This document shows, piece after piece, positions 41,201 through 56,200 of a DNA stretch of 64,000 nt. Numbering within the stretch: position 1 is the first letter of the stretch; the number at the start of each line of letters is the position of its first letter. Both the position numbers and the translations under genes were made by a program. The notes beneath the pieces are model-generated. The model saw nothing but the letters and a program-made list of their open reading frames with translations, made no database searches and was not told where the DNA came from. Where the stretch lies: contig CM017558.1 of NCBI GenBank assembly GCA_007844125.1, forward strand, positions 43,924,460 through 43,988,459, given 5' to 3'. Origin of the DNA: Sinonovacula constricta. Lineage: Eukaryota; Mollusca; Bivalvia; Cardiida; Solecurtidae.

Positions 41201-44200
41201 GTTCACTTCATCATCAGAAGTCATGGTTAATATTCTATTATCAAAACATACAAATAAACTGTGTTACTTGGCCAGAAAAACTTCATTCTTATGAATGTTT
41301 GCACGAAGCATTTGATAGGTTCCATGTCCAAAATGTCACAGACATTAAGCCAAGAAAATGATTACAATTTGTAAACAACTGGCGTTGTAGGTTAGTGCTG
41401 CCCTCTTGACACTGACATATAGTGTTTTTTTTAACTTCAATTGAAAAGTAGCATTGATTTAACATGCATTTTCTATTGGATCACTGGTTGCTATGAGTAT
41501 TCATGAAAACAAACTTTTACCAGTCTAATATCCTGAGGTCACCATGATGCAGAGTGGTATAAGTGAGTGTGGGTTCCGAAGATGGGTTCAGACTAACCTG
41601 CCAAACATTTATAGAGTTTAACTGGTTACTGATTTTGTAACCATTGCCATCTTTATATCTTTTGTATTGCGATTAAATCAAAGTTGCATGATAAATGACT
41701 TCCTACATAAACTTGAATTCTAACAACAGAGATTAGTAACTTTCAGATGGCTGGAAAGTTTTGCCATATCACATACCACATGCATAAAACCATCAACAAT
41801 ACTGATGGATTGAGGGAAGTAGAATGTAGGTCGAAATTTATGTCAGACTTTACAAAACTATGTCCATTTATTTATATATCGTAGTTCCTGTATTTATATA
41901 TCATACAAGACAACAGTGTAGGTATGTGCCAAAAACCATTACTATAAGAGAGGGAACATTGAATTTCATGTATATGACATGACATCTACCCACTGCCAAT
42001 AAACACTTAGCACCAGGCTATAATATATATCTATGTGAACTATAGTATTAAAATATGGAGTTATAAAACCAAATACTGTGATATTATATTAACAACCAGT
42101 ACATTGGCAAATGTCAGAAACTTGACTCACGATAAATGATTAACAAGCATAACGTGAGAAGATGAACAAAAGTACATTTAAATCCATCATTTACACAAGT
42201 AAATGGTGTTATAAGAGTACAATAACTCTTTAACTCTGTTCAGTATGCACAGGAGTATATATCAAGTTGCTAAATTACTTATTTGGAAATTGTTGAAGCC
42301 TAAAAACATGAAATTGAATTACTAGTTTGACTCTTCGCCTCATTATGAAGAAACTTTCTTATATGCTTTATCAAGTACTTTTTGCCATGTGTTGCATATC
42401 AGCTCACACTACACAGTTTGATAGAGAAACTTGACAACATATGCTCCTGGAAAGAAAGGTCAATTAGTCACAATTCACTTACAGGAACTTGATAGGAATG
42501 TCAAATGTGTATTTGCACTCCGCCATGTATTCATAGACCAGGAGTTTTAAACCATCATTTGTCTCGAAGATGAACGTCCGTGTGATGATGTTATCGCAGA
42601 ATGGTCTAAGCATGTCCAGGCGTTTGGTCCGACGCTTACTGGTTCTTGTAAGAGGTCGAGGTATATCCTGTATGGAAATTGGTAGAGAAGGTTTATGCTT
42701 GTTATATAAACTCCTTAGTCAGCTTCATAAAAGAGGATAAAGTAATGTAATTAAATGTTCTGTTGTTGAATAAATAACCAATTCAGAAGTATGATGTCCC
42801 TCATACAATCTCCATCTTTTAAATCCTACTTTTAAGAATTCACTTAACAACACTGAGTCATTTATATAATATGAAACAAAGACTTACATCCTGTTTCTGC
42901 AAGTCCACAACAGCACCTGTGGCTTCATTTAGCCACCCAACTATAGTCAGCTCCCCAACACGCTTAGAATCTGTCCGCCTAAAATATAGTTTAAAAAATG
43001 TAATCTCTCTGATAAAGTACACTGTTATGTCCCTTTGTTTTTGATGTATGTGTAAGACACAATTATGTCCCTTTGTTTTTGATGTATGTGTAAGACACAA
43101 TTATGTCCCTTTGTTTTTGATGTATGTGTACAGACACAATCATATACATATAACGTTTTACTCGTTTCACTTTCGAATTTCCATGTTAATATTCGTCCAT
43201 TATTGCACGTTTTCGTTTTGCAATGTTCTGAATCTGCATTTTTCCGACAACAAGCTCAGATGCAACAGCACGACAACTTTTCCCATTGTTCAAAAGTTTG
43301 ATAGATCTAACTTAGACACGATCGTCTATTGTAAGGCACGTTCGTTAAGACATGTTGTTGCGTAATGCAACAAAGAACAATTGTTCCAGTTATTCCATTA
43401 CATTACTGTATCCAATTGCAGTTTGCGCTTTATAATTGTATATTTTAAGTTTTTAGCAAATCAATTATCGTAATTCATACAAACTTAACTTTGATTTACT
43501 TTTAAAGAAACCGAAGTCGTAACATCGTCAATAAGTGTCAATACGAGCGGTAATAGGGCACACTCGATTAGGTGTGAATCGAGCGCGGGCTTGATGTGTA
43601 CATCGACCCAGTGACATTACGTAATTTCCCAGTTTGACACGGCCGATTGCAGTGATTAGCATAGAAGAGCAAACGTGTAAATTAATTGCTTATTATGTGG
43701 TCGTAACTAATGTGTGAGTGGATTAACGCGGTCGCCTATTAGGGTATAATTAAAGCATGTTTGACATGTTTATGTGCGGTCGCTGGACGCAGATCAAAGG
43801 TGGGCGCTAATTACATTACAATTACAGAACAAATATGATCGGGCGGCTTTGAAGTGGTCGCATAGAGCAGGTGGTCGCCGGTTAGGGGTGGTCGTATGGT
43901 CAGGTTTGACTGTACCTTTGTTTTTGATGTATGTGTAAGACACAATTATGTCCCTTTGTTTTTGATGTATGTGTACAGACACAATTATGTCCCTTTGTTT
44001 TTGATGTATGTGTACAGACACAATTATGTACCTTTGTTTCTGATGTATTTATACAGACACAATTATGTCCCTTTGTTTTTGATGTATGTGTACAGACACA
44101 ATTATGCCCCTTTGTTTTTGATGTATGTGTACAGACACAATTATGTACCTTTGTTTCTGATGTATTTATACAGACACAATTATGTCCCTTTGTTTTTGAT

Positions 44201-47200
44201 GTATGTGTACAGACACAATTATGTCCCTTTGTTTTTGATGTATGTGTACAGACACAATTATGTCCCTTTGTTTTTGATGTATGTGTACAGACACAATTAT
44301 TGTCATTATAGGGATATGTAGCTTGTGTGGCTGGAGGAAGACAGCCAATAAATTTATAAGTTGAACCATCGGTGCACTGCAGATCAGCCAGAAAACCTGT
44401 GCACACGTAACAGTGTGACTGAAACATGGTAATATTTAACAGCTTTTAAACATTCTCTTGAAACAAAATAAACCAATATCAATAAAGATGCAGTCCTAAA
44501 ATGGTACGATGTCGTATACTGCTGTTATTTATTTACAAAGGATAGCTATCTAAGCTAAACACCCATCTATCTATCTAAACACCCATCACTCCATCGAAAT
44601 ACCCCCATTCTAATGGTGTTTTCAGCAAGTAAAGACTTTACTCTAAGCCTGCTAAATGTTTTCATTTATTATGAATAATCCAAACTAAATTCTTAGTTAT
44701 TGGCTAACACTTCATGACTTTATTGCTGGAATCTCAATGGCAAATAGTGTAGATCATGATCAGACAGCTTCTAGCATGGATCTGGATCTACACTATTAGT
44801 CTAAGCCTTATATATATGTGGTTAGCACGTTATGGGTTAAAGTTATATATAGATAGATAGGTGTTTAACTTTGCAACACTGTGGCCCAGTATTGACCAAC
44901 AGCCCTCCATAAGACGTTCACAATAATATGGTTAGACCAAAGAAAACAACATATATCTATTTAAAAGCGTCTGAAGTACAGCAGATGGAGCACCTACGTA
45001 AGGGAGACTTTGAAGGTCATGTCTATACTCATCAATATGTTGTTAAGGGTAAAGATCACCTGTCCAATCTGACTCATCTGAAACACATCACAAGGCAAAG
45101 TTTCATTTATTTTAGTACTTCTTGTAAATAAAAATGTTTTATACATACAAATATGGAATTATTTTGCATGACTGCCTGCATTCTATGAACTTTTTTATTG
45201 AAATTTGATAGAAATGTACAACTCAAAGTTATCACTGTCAGCTTCTTTTTGTATTTAGTCCTCCAACCAAAGTTTCCTTATAAAATTTTTAAAATGTTAA
45301 TATTTGTAAATTTTTATTTCAAGCAAATATATGAAAAAGCATCTGTCCATGAGAACAGTCATTGATTTATTAAAAGGTATTATTTTTGTGAGCCCACACA
45401 AGAAATTTAAAGTTGAACATTACAGATTTTTTTAATTAATCCATGAAAATGAGTAGGAAAATTAGAATTTTATTTAAAATAAGATTGATGTGGAGATTAA
45501 CCTCATTTCGGGAGATAACATGTATAAAATGTGTGCACATGTTCAAAGGAAGAGTATAAAAGAAAAATAATATCAGCTCCACTCACAATTCCCGTCATCC
45601 GTTCCTTGACATGATACACAACAACTTTAACCCTTGTGTTGGGTTCAAGGCCATTGGAGTCCCCGAATCCAATTGTCTTCAGGAAGTGGGGACTGTTGTT
45701 TCTCTTTAAGCAGAAATAATAATGAGCAATGAAAGTTTTTTGCATGTAATTTACTGAAAATTGTAGGAAAAAAGGTCATACAGTACATAAAGTACAACTG
45801 AACCCGATTATGTCAGTCATTGGGACTCTGAAATATACATTGATTTAAGAGAATTTTGAATCCTCGAATTACATGATTTTTCAAGTATCTTTAAGCAATA
45901 TTTACCCTATACATTTGTAGTGACTGACTGAGTCAGTCACACTTTATAGCATGTAACAAAAGTTTGGTTGTTGTATTATTGCAAAATTTTAGTTATATAA
46001 AACGGCATATCAATAAATAAAGCCACAGCTATATTGATAGTTACATAAAGATTTAAAAGCCTCCAGTGAAAGTATATTTAAAACTTCATTCCATAATCGC
46101 TGGTGCACCATCGTGTTCCTGTTGTTTTACAAAAAAAAAAAAAAAGAAAAAAAGTCATGTGATCATTATCATGTCAAGTGATCAGCCATCTTCTATTAAT
46201 AACAATATCTCACCAGGAAAAGTCATACAAAGACCCCTGACTTTACACATACAGAATAATTTGTAAAATAATGATGACTGTTAAAGGTGGTACCTGACCA
46301 ATGTTTTCTTTCTCAAACAACCAAATAAATCATTGTTTTCTTAAACGATCTCAGTAAATGCTGTTTATTGATGCCGTACATCTATGTGAAAAGTGAAGCA
46401 TAACATCCTACTTGTCATTTCAAACATATATTTTTTATGTGAGCCATGCTGCACAGTTAGATATTTTTAAACCAAGAACACCATGTGACTGCTCAGTGCT
46501 TACTATTGATATGACATTATGACTAACAGGATAATCTGTTGATGTTGATATCATTTTAACCAGAAATCCACATCATGCTTATTTATAGATTTAAAAATAC
46601 ATTTGGAGCAATTCATTTCACACTTTGCACTGTCTAACAATTTAAGTAATGTTCAAACTCATCCTTACTCAACTAAAGAACAAATGAATAAAGAGATAAT
46701 GCAGGAGAAAACTTGTGTCACATGTATTTAATGAAAACTGTCGTATATCATCTTAAAGTAGAATATTGTAAATGTTGAACTTATTCAGAAGAAAAGTGAG
46801 GCCATGACACAGTATGAACAGTGATGATTTCTCACACTACTGGCAGACATTACATAAGTTGGGCCTATTTTCAGTAAATAGTCTTCAGATATAGTCTTGT
46901 TTAAAGTTCACAGTAAGTAAATAGCTTTTCTCAAGCTAAAATGAAGACACAAACAGCAAATACACAGATGAACTGTCAATGATTTTCTTTGAAGTCCCAT
47001 TCACACCTCAGCAAGCTAACTAGATTTGTTGGAGTGGAGACTTTTTTGATTCAAGCAACTGAGAAAGGGGCTGAGTTAAAATCACAGACACAAAATCACT
47101 TGTGTCAAACACAATTTTGTCTCAAAAGAATTTGTCTAAGGTTGCATTTTATATATATCAATAAAGTATAATAAACAGGACTTCAAAATAATTTGTCTGA

Positions 47201-50200
47201 AACATAATTGTTTGTCAAGATCGTTTCCATGACAAAGTTCATCAGTTATTTAGTAGGGTAAGGACAGATCAATCTATTGTAAGATTATGATTAAAATTAA
47301 AAAGTATTTTAAGATTAATCATTTAAAAAGTTTCTCTGATCATTTTTGTTGAACCACTTTCACATGCACATGAGATCAACACATGTAGAGTACACAGTGC
47401 CATACATTCCTGTACAGTACACAGTGCCATACAATCCTGTACAGTACACAGTGCCATACAATCCTGTACAGTACACATTGCCATACAATCCTGTACAGTA
47501 CACAGTGCCATACATTCCTTTACAGTACACAGTGCCATACATTCCTGTACAGTACACAGTGCCATACAATCCTGTACAGTACACAGTGCCATACAATCCT
47601 GTACAGTACACATTGCCATACAATCCTGTACAATACACAGTGCCATATAATCCTGTACAGTACACAGTGCCATACAATCCTGTACAATACACCGTGCCAT
47701 ACAATCCTGTACAGTACACAGTGCCATACAATCCTGTACAATACACAGTGCCATACAATTCTGTACAGTACACCGTGCCATACAATCCTGTACAGTACAC
47801 CGTGCCATACAATCCCTGTACAGTACACAGTGCCATACAATCCTGTACAGTACACAGTGCCATACAATTCTGTACAGTACACAGTGCCATACAATTCTGT
47901 ACAGTACACAGTGCCATACAATCCTGTACAGTACACAGTGCCATACAATCCTGTACAGTACACAATGCCATACAATCCTGTACAGTAAACCGTGCCATAC
48001 AATCCTGTACAGTACACAGTGCCATACAATCCTGTACAGTACACAGTGCCATACAATCCTGTACAATACACAGTGCCATTCAATCCTGTACAGTACACAG
48101 TGCCATACAATCCTGTACAGTACACAGTGCCATACAATTCTGTACAGTACACAGTGCCATACAATCCTGTACAGTACACAGTGCCATACAATCCTGTACA
48201 GTACACAGTGCCATACAATTCTGTACAGTACACAGTGCCATACAATCCTGTACAGTACACAGTGCCATACAATCCTGTACAGTACACAGTGCCATACAAT
48301 CCTGTACAGTACACAGTGCCATACAATCCTGTACAGTACACAGTGCCATACAATCCTGTACAGTACACATTGCCATACAATCCTGTACAATACACAGTGC
48401 CATACAATTCTGTACAGTACACAGTGCCATACAATCATTTACAGTACACAGTGCCATACAATCCTGCACAGTGCACAGTGCCATACAATCCTGCACAGTA
48501 CACAGTGCCATACAATCCTGTACAGTACACAGTGCCATACAATCCTGCACAGTACACCGTGCCATACAATCCTGCACAGTACACAGTGCCATACAATCCT
48601 GCACAGTACACCGTGCCATACAATCCTGTACAGTACACGGTGCCATACAATCCTGCACAGTACACAGTGCCATACAATCATTTACAGTGCACAGTGCCAT
48701 ACAATCCTGTACAGTACACCATGCCATACAATCATTTACAGTACACAGTGCCATACAATCCTGTACAGTACACAGTGCCATACAATCCTGTACAGTACAC
48801 AGTGTCATACAATCCTGTACAGTACACAGTGCCATACAATCCTGTACAGTACACAGTGCCATACAATCCTGTACAGTACACAGTGCCATACAATCTGTAC
48901 AGTACACAGTGCCATACAATCCTTTACAGTACACAGTGCCATACAATCCTGTACAATACACAGTGCCATACAATCCTGTACAATACACAGTGCCATACAA
49001 TCCTGTACAGTACATAGTGCCATACAATCCTGTACAGTACACAGTGCCATACAATCCTGTACAATACACAGTGCCATTTAATCCTGTACAGTACACAGTG
49101 CCATACAATCCTGTACAGTACACCGTGCCATACAATCCTGTACAGTACACAGTGCCATACAATCCTGTACAGTACACAGTGCCATACAATTCTGTACAGT
49201 ACACCGTGCCATACAATCCTCTACAGTACACAGTGCCATACAATCCTGTACAGTACACAGTGCCATACAATCCTGTACAGTACATAGTGCCATACGATCC
49301 TGTACAGTACACAGTGCCATACAATCCTGTACAGTACACAGTGTCATACAATCCTGTACAGTACACAGTGCCATACAATCCTGTACAATACACAGTGCCA
49401 TATAATCCTGTACAGTACACAGTGCCATACAATCCTGTACAGTACTCCGTGCCATACAATCCTGTACAGGACACCATGCCATACAATCCTGTACAGTACA
49501 CCATGCCATACAATCCTGTACAGTACACAGTGCCATACACTCCTGTACATTACACAGTGCCATACAATCCTGTACAGTACACCGTGCCATACAATCTGTA
49601 CAGTACACAGTGCCATACAATCCTGTACAGTACACAGTGCCATACATTCCTGTACAGTACACAGTGCCATACAATCCTGTACAGTACACAGTGCCATATA
49701 ATCCTGTACAGTACACCGTGCCATACATTCCTGTACAGTAAACAGTGCCATACAATCCTGTACAGTACACCGTGCCATACAATCCTGTACAGTACACAGT
49801 GCCATACAATCTGTACAGTACACAGTGCCATACAATCTGTACAGTACACAGTGCCATACAATTCTGTACAGTACACAGTGCCATACAATCCTGTACAGTA
49901 CACAGTGCCATATAATCCTGTACAGTACACCGTGCCATACAATCCTGCACAGTACACAGTGCCATACATTCCTGTACAGTACATAGTGCCATACAATCCT
50001 GTACAGTACACAGTGCCATACATTCCTGTACAGTACACAGTGCCATACATTCCTGTACAGTACACAGTGCCATACAATCCTGTACAATACACAGTGCCAT
50101 ACAATCCTGCACAGTACACAGTGCCATACAATCCTGTACAGTACACCGTGCCATACATTCCTGTACAGTACACAGTGCCATACAATCCTGTACAGTACAC

Positions 50201-53200
50201 AGTGCCATACATTCCTGTACAGTACACAGTGCCATACATTCCTGTACAATACACAGTGCCATACAATCCTGCACAGTACACAGTGCCATACAATCCTGTA
50301 CAGTACACCGTGCCATACAATCCTGTACAGTACACAGTGCCATACAATCCTGTACAGTACACAGTGCCATACAATTCTGTACAGTACACCGTGCCATACA
50401 ATCCTGTATAATACACAGTGCCATACAATCCTGTACAGTACACAGTGCCATACAATCCTGTACAGTACACAGTGCCATTCAATCCTGTACAGTAGACAGT
50501 GCCATACAATCCTGTACAGTACACCATGCCATACAATCCTGTACAATACACAGTGCCATTCAATCCTGTACAGTACACCGTGCCATACAATCCTGTACAG
50601 TACACAGTGCCATACAATCCTGTACAGTACACAGTGCCATACAATCCTGTACAATACACAGTATACAATCCTGTACAGTACACAGTGCCATACAATCCTG
50701 TACAGTACACAGTGCCATACAATCCCTTCCTTCTACCAGTATCAACTGCCTCGGTGATCCTGGGATGAGATGTGTGAGATGTTAAAACGTGGCGTAGCAC
50801 GATTGGAATTAGATGTTTACTCCCTTTCCAGTCATTAGCTCCAACCACAGTGACAAAGCATTCAGGTCAGTGTTACAAATGAACATTCAGGTGTTTTTTA
50901 CACTTATTACATATTCCCCTTCTGCATTAGACACATCATGTTAACATTAAATACCAAATAAAATAGGTTTACCAACAATTTTGCAGGAGACATGTCACCA
51001 GGTATGTATCATTTACATTGTATTTGTTAACCAAAATGAGTAAATCATGCTTCTGTTTGTGTGTGTAGATAAAGGCTTATTTTTGTTTTAAACATATGTT
51101 GATGCATCCATTGCTATTTAAGCTATTTAAATGTTATAGTGAAAGAAAAGCATTTGAGATTCCTTGATAAACGTATAGAGTCAAAATTTGTTCCTGAAAT
51201 GAATCTGGGATGTGCCAGAATAGACTGAATTTTGTCAACATTTGCTGTCATAGAGCTATATTTACATACATGTGATCTCTCCCACATTTTGAGGGAGGCT
51301 CCCTCTTTTAAGATTCAAAATTATTTGAAAATGAGGAGTGTTTTACACATTTTCGGAAATCTCCCTACTTGGAAACAGATAACTTCCTTCTTTGTTTAAC
51401 CGAAATTTTATCTCAACCATTTCCATATGGTTATGTTGTAGGTGTTAATTTTATCTCAACCATCTTTGTATAGTTTTATTTTACTTCAAGCATCTCTGTA
51501 TAGTTATGTTGACATTGTTGTAGGCATTAATTTTACCGCAAGCATCTCTGTTAAGTGATGTAGGTATTAATTTTACCTCGACCATTTCCATATGGTTATG
51601 TTGTAGGCATTAATTTACCTCAAGCATCTCTGTTAAGTGATGTAGGTATTAATTTTACCTCAACCATTTCTGTATGGTTATGTTGTAGGCATTTATTTTA
51701 CCTCAAGCATCTCTGTTAAGTGATGTAGGTATTAATTTTACCTCGACCATTTCCATATGGTTATGTTGTAGGCATTAATTTACCTCAAGCATCTCTGTTA
51801 AGTGATGTAGGTATTAATTTTACCTCAACCATTTCCGTATAGTTATGTTGTAGGCATTAATTTTACCTCAACCATTTCTGTATAGTTATGTTGTAGGCAT
51901 TAATTTTACCTCAACCATTTCTGTATAGTTATGTTGTAGGCATTAATTTTACCTCAACCATTTCTGTATAGTTATGTTGTAGGCATTAATTTTACCTCGA
52001 CCATTTTGGTATAGTTATGTTGTAGGCATTAATTTTACCTCGACCATTTCCGTATAGTTATGTTGTAGGCATAAATTTTTCCTCAACCATTTCTGTATAG
52101 TTATGTTGTAGGCATTAATTTTACCTCGACCATTTCCGTATAGTTATGTTGTAGGCATTAATTTTACCTCGACCATTTCTGTATAGTTATGTTGTAGGCA
52201 TTAATTTTACCTCAACCATTTCTGTTCAGTTATGTTGTAGGCATTAATTTTACCTCAAGCATCTCTGTTAAGTGATGTAGGTATTAATTTTACCTCGACC
52301 ATTTCCGTATAGTCATGTTGTAGGCATTAATTTTACCTCGACCATTTCCGAATGGTTATGTTGTAGGCATTAATTTTACCTCAAGCATCTCTGTTAAGTG
52401 ATGTAGGTATTAATTTTACCTCGACCATTTCCGTATAGTTATGTTGTAGGCATTAATTTTACCTCAAGCATCTCAGTATAGTTATGTTGTAGGCATTAAT
52501 TTTACCTCAAGCATCTCCGTATGGTTATGTTGTAGGCATTAATTTTACCTCAAGCATCTCAGTATAGTTATGTTGTAGGCATTAATTTTACCTCAAGCAT
52601 CTATGTTAACTGATGTAGGTATTAATTTTACCTCGACCATTTCCGTATAGTTATGTTGTAGGCATTAATTTTACCTCAAGCATCTCTGTTAAGTGATGTA
52701 GGCATTAATTTTACCTCGACCATTTCCGTATAGTTATGTTGTAGGCATTAATTTTACCTCAACCATTTCCGAATGGTTATGTTGTAGGCATTAATTTTAC
52801 CTCAAGCATCTCAGTATAGTTATGTTGTAGGCATTAATTTTACCTCAAGCATCTCTGTTAAGTGATGTAGGTATTAATTTTACCTCGACCATTTCCGTAT
52901 AGTTATGTTGTAGGCATTAATTTTACCTCGACCATTTCCGTATAGTTATGTTGTAGGCATTAATTTTACCTCAAGCATCTCAGTATAGTTATGTTGTAGG
53001 CATTAATTTTACCTCAAGCATCTCTGTTAAGTGATGTAGGTATTAATTTTACCTCGACCATTTCCGTATAGTTATGTTGTAGGCATTAATTTTACCTCAA
53101 CCATCTCTGTATAGTTATGTTGTAGGCATTAATTTTACCTCAAGCATCTCTGTATAATTATGTTGTAGGCATTAATTTTACCTCAAGCAATTCTGTACAG

Positions 53201-56200
53201 TTATGTTGAAGGCATTAATTTTACCTCAAGCATCTCTGTATAGTTATGTTGACATTGTTCTAGGCATTAATTTTACCTCAATCATCTCTGTATAGTTATG
53301 TTGACATTGTTCTAGGCATTAATTTTACCTCAAGCATCTCTGTATAGTTATGTTGACATTGTTCTAGGCATTAATTTTACCTCAAGCATCTCAGTATAGT
53401 TATGTTGTAGGCATTAATTTTACCTCAAGCATCTCTGTATAGTTATGTTGTAGGCATTAATTTTACCTCAAGCATCTCAGTATAGTTATGTTGTAGGCAT
53501 TAATTTTACCTCAAGCATCTCTGTTAAGTGATGTTGTAGGCATTAATTTTACCTCGACCATTTCCGTATGATTATGTTGTAGCCAGGTCTGTTGTTGTGG
53601 AGGGACAATGATGTACAGGACTACAAATGGGTTTGGGGGCTGTCCGTTACTATCATTGGGTAAACCTTCTATGTCTGCAGAAAAAAACAAAAACATATTG
53701 ATATATGTTTTCCATCAGACGACAGAATAAATGATTTAAAGAACATGTATATATTTTAACTGTACAATCAAACTAACCACTAATAAAATGAAGTTACTTA
53801 ATTACTGTTGGCGGGTGGATACTTAAACTTGTGTTTATCAATAGTGAACCAAGATGATGATAGTGATAAAGCTGATTTTTTTTATAGTGATGATAATGAT
53901 AAAAATTTTATTCTAAAGAAGATCATCTTCATTATAACTTTATTGAAGATAGCAGTGATGCTGAAGATGATAATAATGATGTTGATGATGATGACAATGG
54001 CTTCAGTGCTACTAATGATATAGTTACTGTTATCCCTTCAACACCACCTCACCCACCTAGACTAATCTCCATGGCTGGGTCGATGGACGAGTTGCCTGAT
54101 TGGGTCTCGAAATCCATACCCGTGTCTGATGGCAGAATCTGCATCATGGGGTCATGACCTGTCCGGGACTGAACCTGCTCTCGGAGACTCTGGAGGTTCA
54201 TCTTGAGACTCTCATAGCTGGCCACATGTAGCGCCTGGATCCACCCATCTCGATCTTCCTCAGTTACCGCCGAGAATGTGTGCGGCATCTCATCTCCTTC
54301 AAATACTGGAAAGTTACATGAAAAGACTTCAGAGGTTTATTGGTAGGAAATGAGTAACCTGTTAAATGAATATAACAGATATAAATAAGGGTGGTATGTC
54401 ATACTTAACCTGATGTATAAAACACCACAAACATGATATCTCTGAATATTTTCAAAACGGTAAACTCATGTTATGTTTTTTAATGTGAATAATAAGTTTA
54501 ATTACCAATTAGAAAAGAAAAATGGAAGTTTTCATGGATGTCTAGTTCAACAGTACACCTCTCCAACACCAGGAGGCCAACAGGCTCATTTTTCTGAAGC
54601 AAAAAAAAAAGAAAAGCTTTTCATTAATGTTTCTATCATTATCACAATCAGTATGTCAATCAATCATCATCATCTACATCATCATCATCATCATCACCAC
54701 CACCAACAAAAATGTTATTGTTCTTATTCAATGTATTGTCATTATTGAAATCATCATTACGGATGAACATTCAGGATCACCCACTTGTATCTAGAATATT
54801 TCTTCTGTGTTCTATATTTTTCAAACAGGCATACAGCAATAAAACAAACTTTCATGTACAAATCCTACAAATATAGTATGTATGTAAAGAATACGATAGT
54901 ATAATGTTGTTCTTACTGCTTCTTTTCCTTTGAAGTAGAATAGTAGATTTCCTCTGAGGCGAAAAAATCTTTCCACAAATGCTAAAAGAAAAGGAAATAA
55001 AAAGTAGTAAAATTGAGATCATACAATTTGTAATTACACACAATTCTAATATATTTTCCCCATCTCAAAATACCATTAAGATAAAAGATGCACTCTAGTT
55101 TTGAAATCAATTCATATAAACTTAATATCAAATTAACTATTAATTCTTTCATTTTTATCTTAAAATAAACTACTCATTCATTTATAGCTGTAATTGACCT
55201 ATTCAAGTGATCAACATAGAACTGATTTGTCATTCACTTCTCCATTCTACTAATAGTTAATTGTAAATTATTGTAATAGAATTATGACTCTTACACGACT
55301 GTTTTACAATGTAGTTGTAGAGCGACCGATTCATGAGCGGTGCTAAATTCAAATACATAAAAAAAAAGGTTTTCCAACTTTAATCATTTACGTATCAAAT
55401 AAAAGACAAATTCAGTTACACCGATGATAAGAAAACATGCATAAATTTAGATCTAAGTGAATTATGAATAGAATTTTTTTTTGTTCTTTCCATTAAGATG
55501 GTTATTTTTTTTTAACTGTCACAGTAATTTCATATGGTGGATACATTTATCTTCCATTTAAGCACTAATTATCTTTAATAAATAACAATAACTGAAAATG
55601 GGAATATTTCTTCTGTTAAATAATTTCTTATCAAGGTCCATTATTATTATCTATAATTTGGTTCTCAGTATTGTCTCAATGATAATAATACCACTACATC
55701 ATAATTTTGTTTATATTTCTACATAAACTTCCTTCAAATGGCATCAAGAGTTGTATACTTGTAGACCCGATTACCGGTGATATCTAAATGCCAGTGATTT
55801 CCGAGTTTATAATTGAGTTTATATATGAATACATTCTTTACTGGAAACAAAAGCTTATGAAACAACTTAACATCCCAAATTTAGGTTATATATATGAATT
55901 TAAATAGTTTTGTTGTTGATTACGTTGCTGTGTTAAAAACAAAATTTAGTGTGTGTAATGTTGTTGTTGTTTACCCTTAAGGGATGGTAATACAAGACCC
56001 GAAAGATGGTTAACACATTTATTCAGATGCTCACACAGACGTTCTCCGACAACAATTACACTTCAATACATGCTTACAATAATCTTATAGGATTAGACAG
56101 GCAGGGCATATCAGCCAGTGGGCGAGCTTGGTCGATACAGTGTGCTGACTAGTTTAAAACAAAATTAGGCCACTGGAAATAGGGATCCTCAGAATAATTA

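Noticed and set aside
43794..44427. ORFs of 126-175 codons on both strands
   Set aside because: Product of the 39-bp minisatellite; only the first ~14 codons of the minus frame (exon 7) look real.
47323..50848. Very long overlapping ORFs on both strands (up to 1,021 codons)
   Set aside because: They come from a 27-bp (nine-codon) repeat lacking stops, lie inside INPP4 intron 5, and have no unique domain or start context.
50760..50848. Minus-strand frame beginning [20 protein letters not shown] as an INPP4 exon
   Set aside because: Exons 5 and 6 already join in phase at the conserved C2 position, and this stretch matches nothing in the family.
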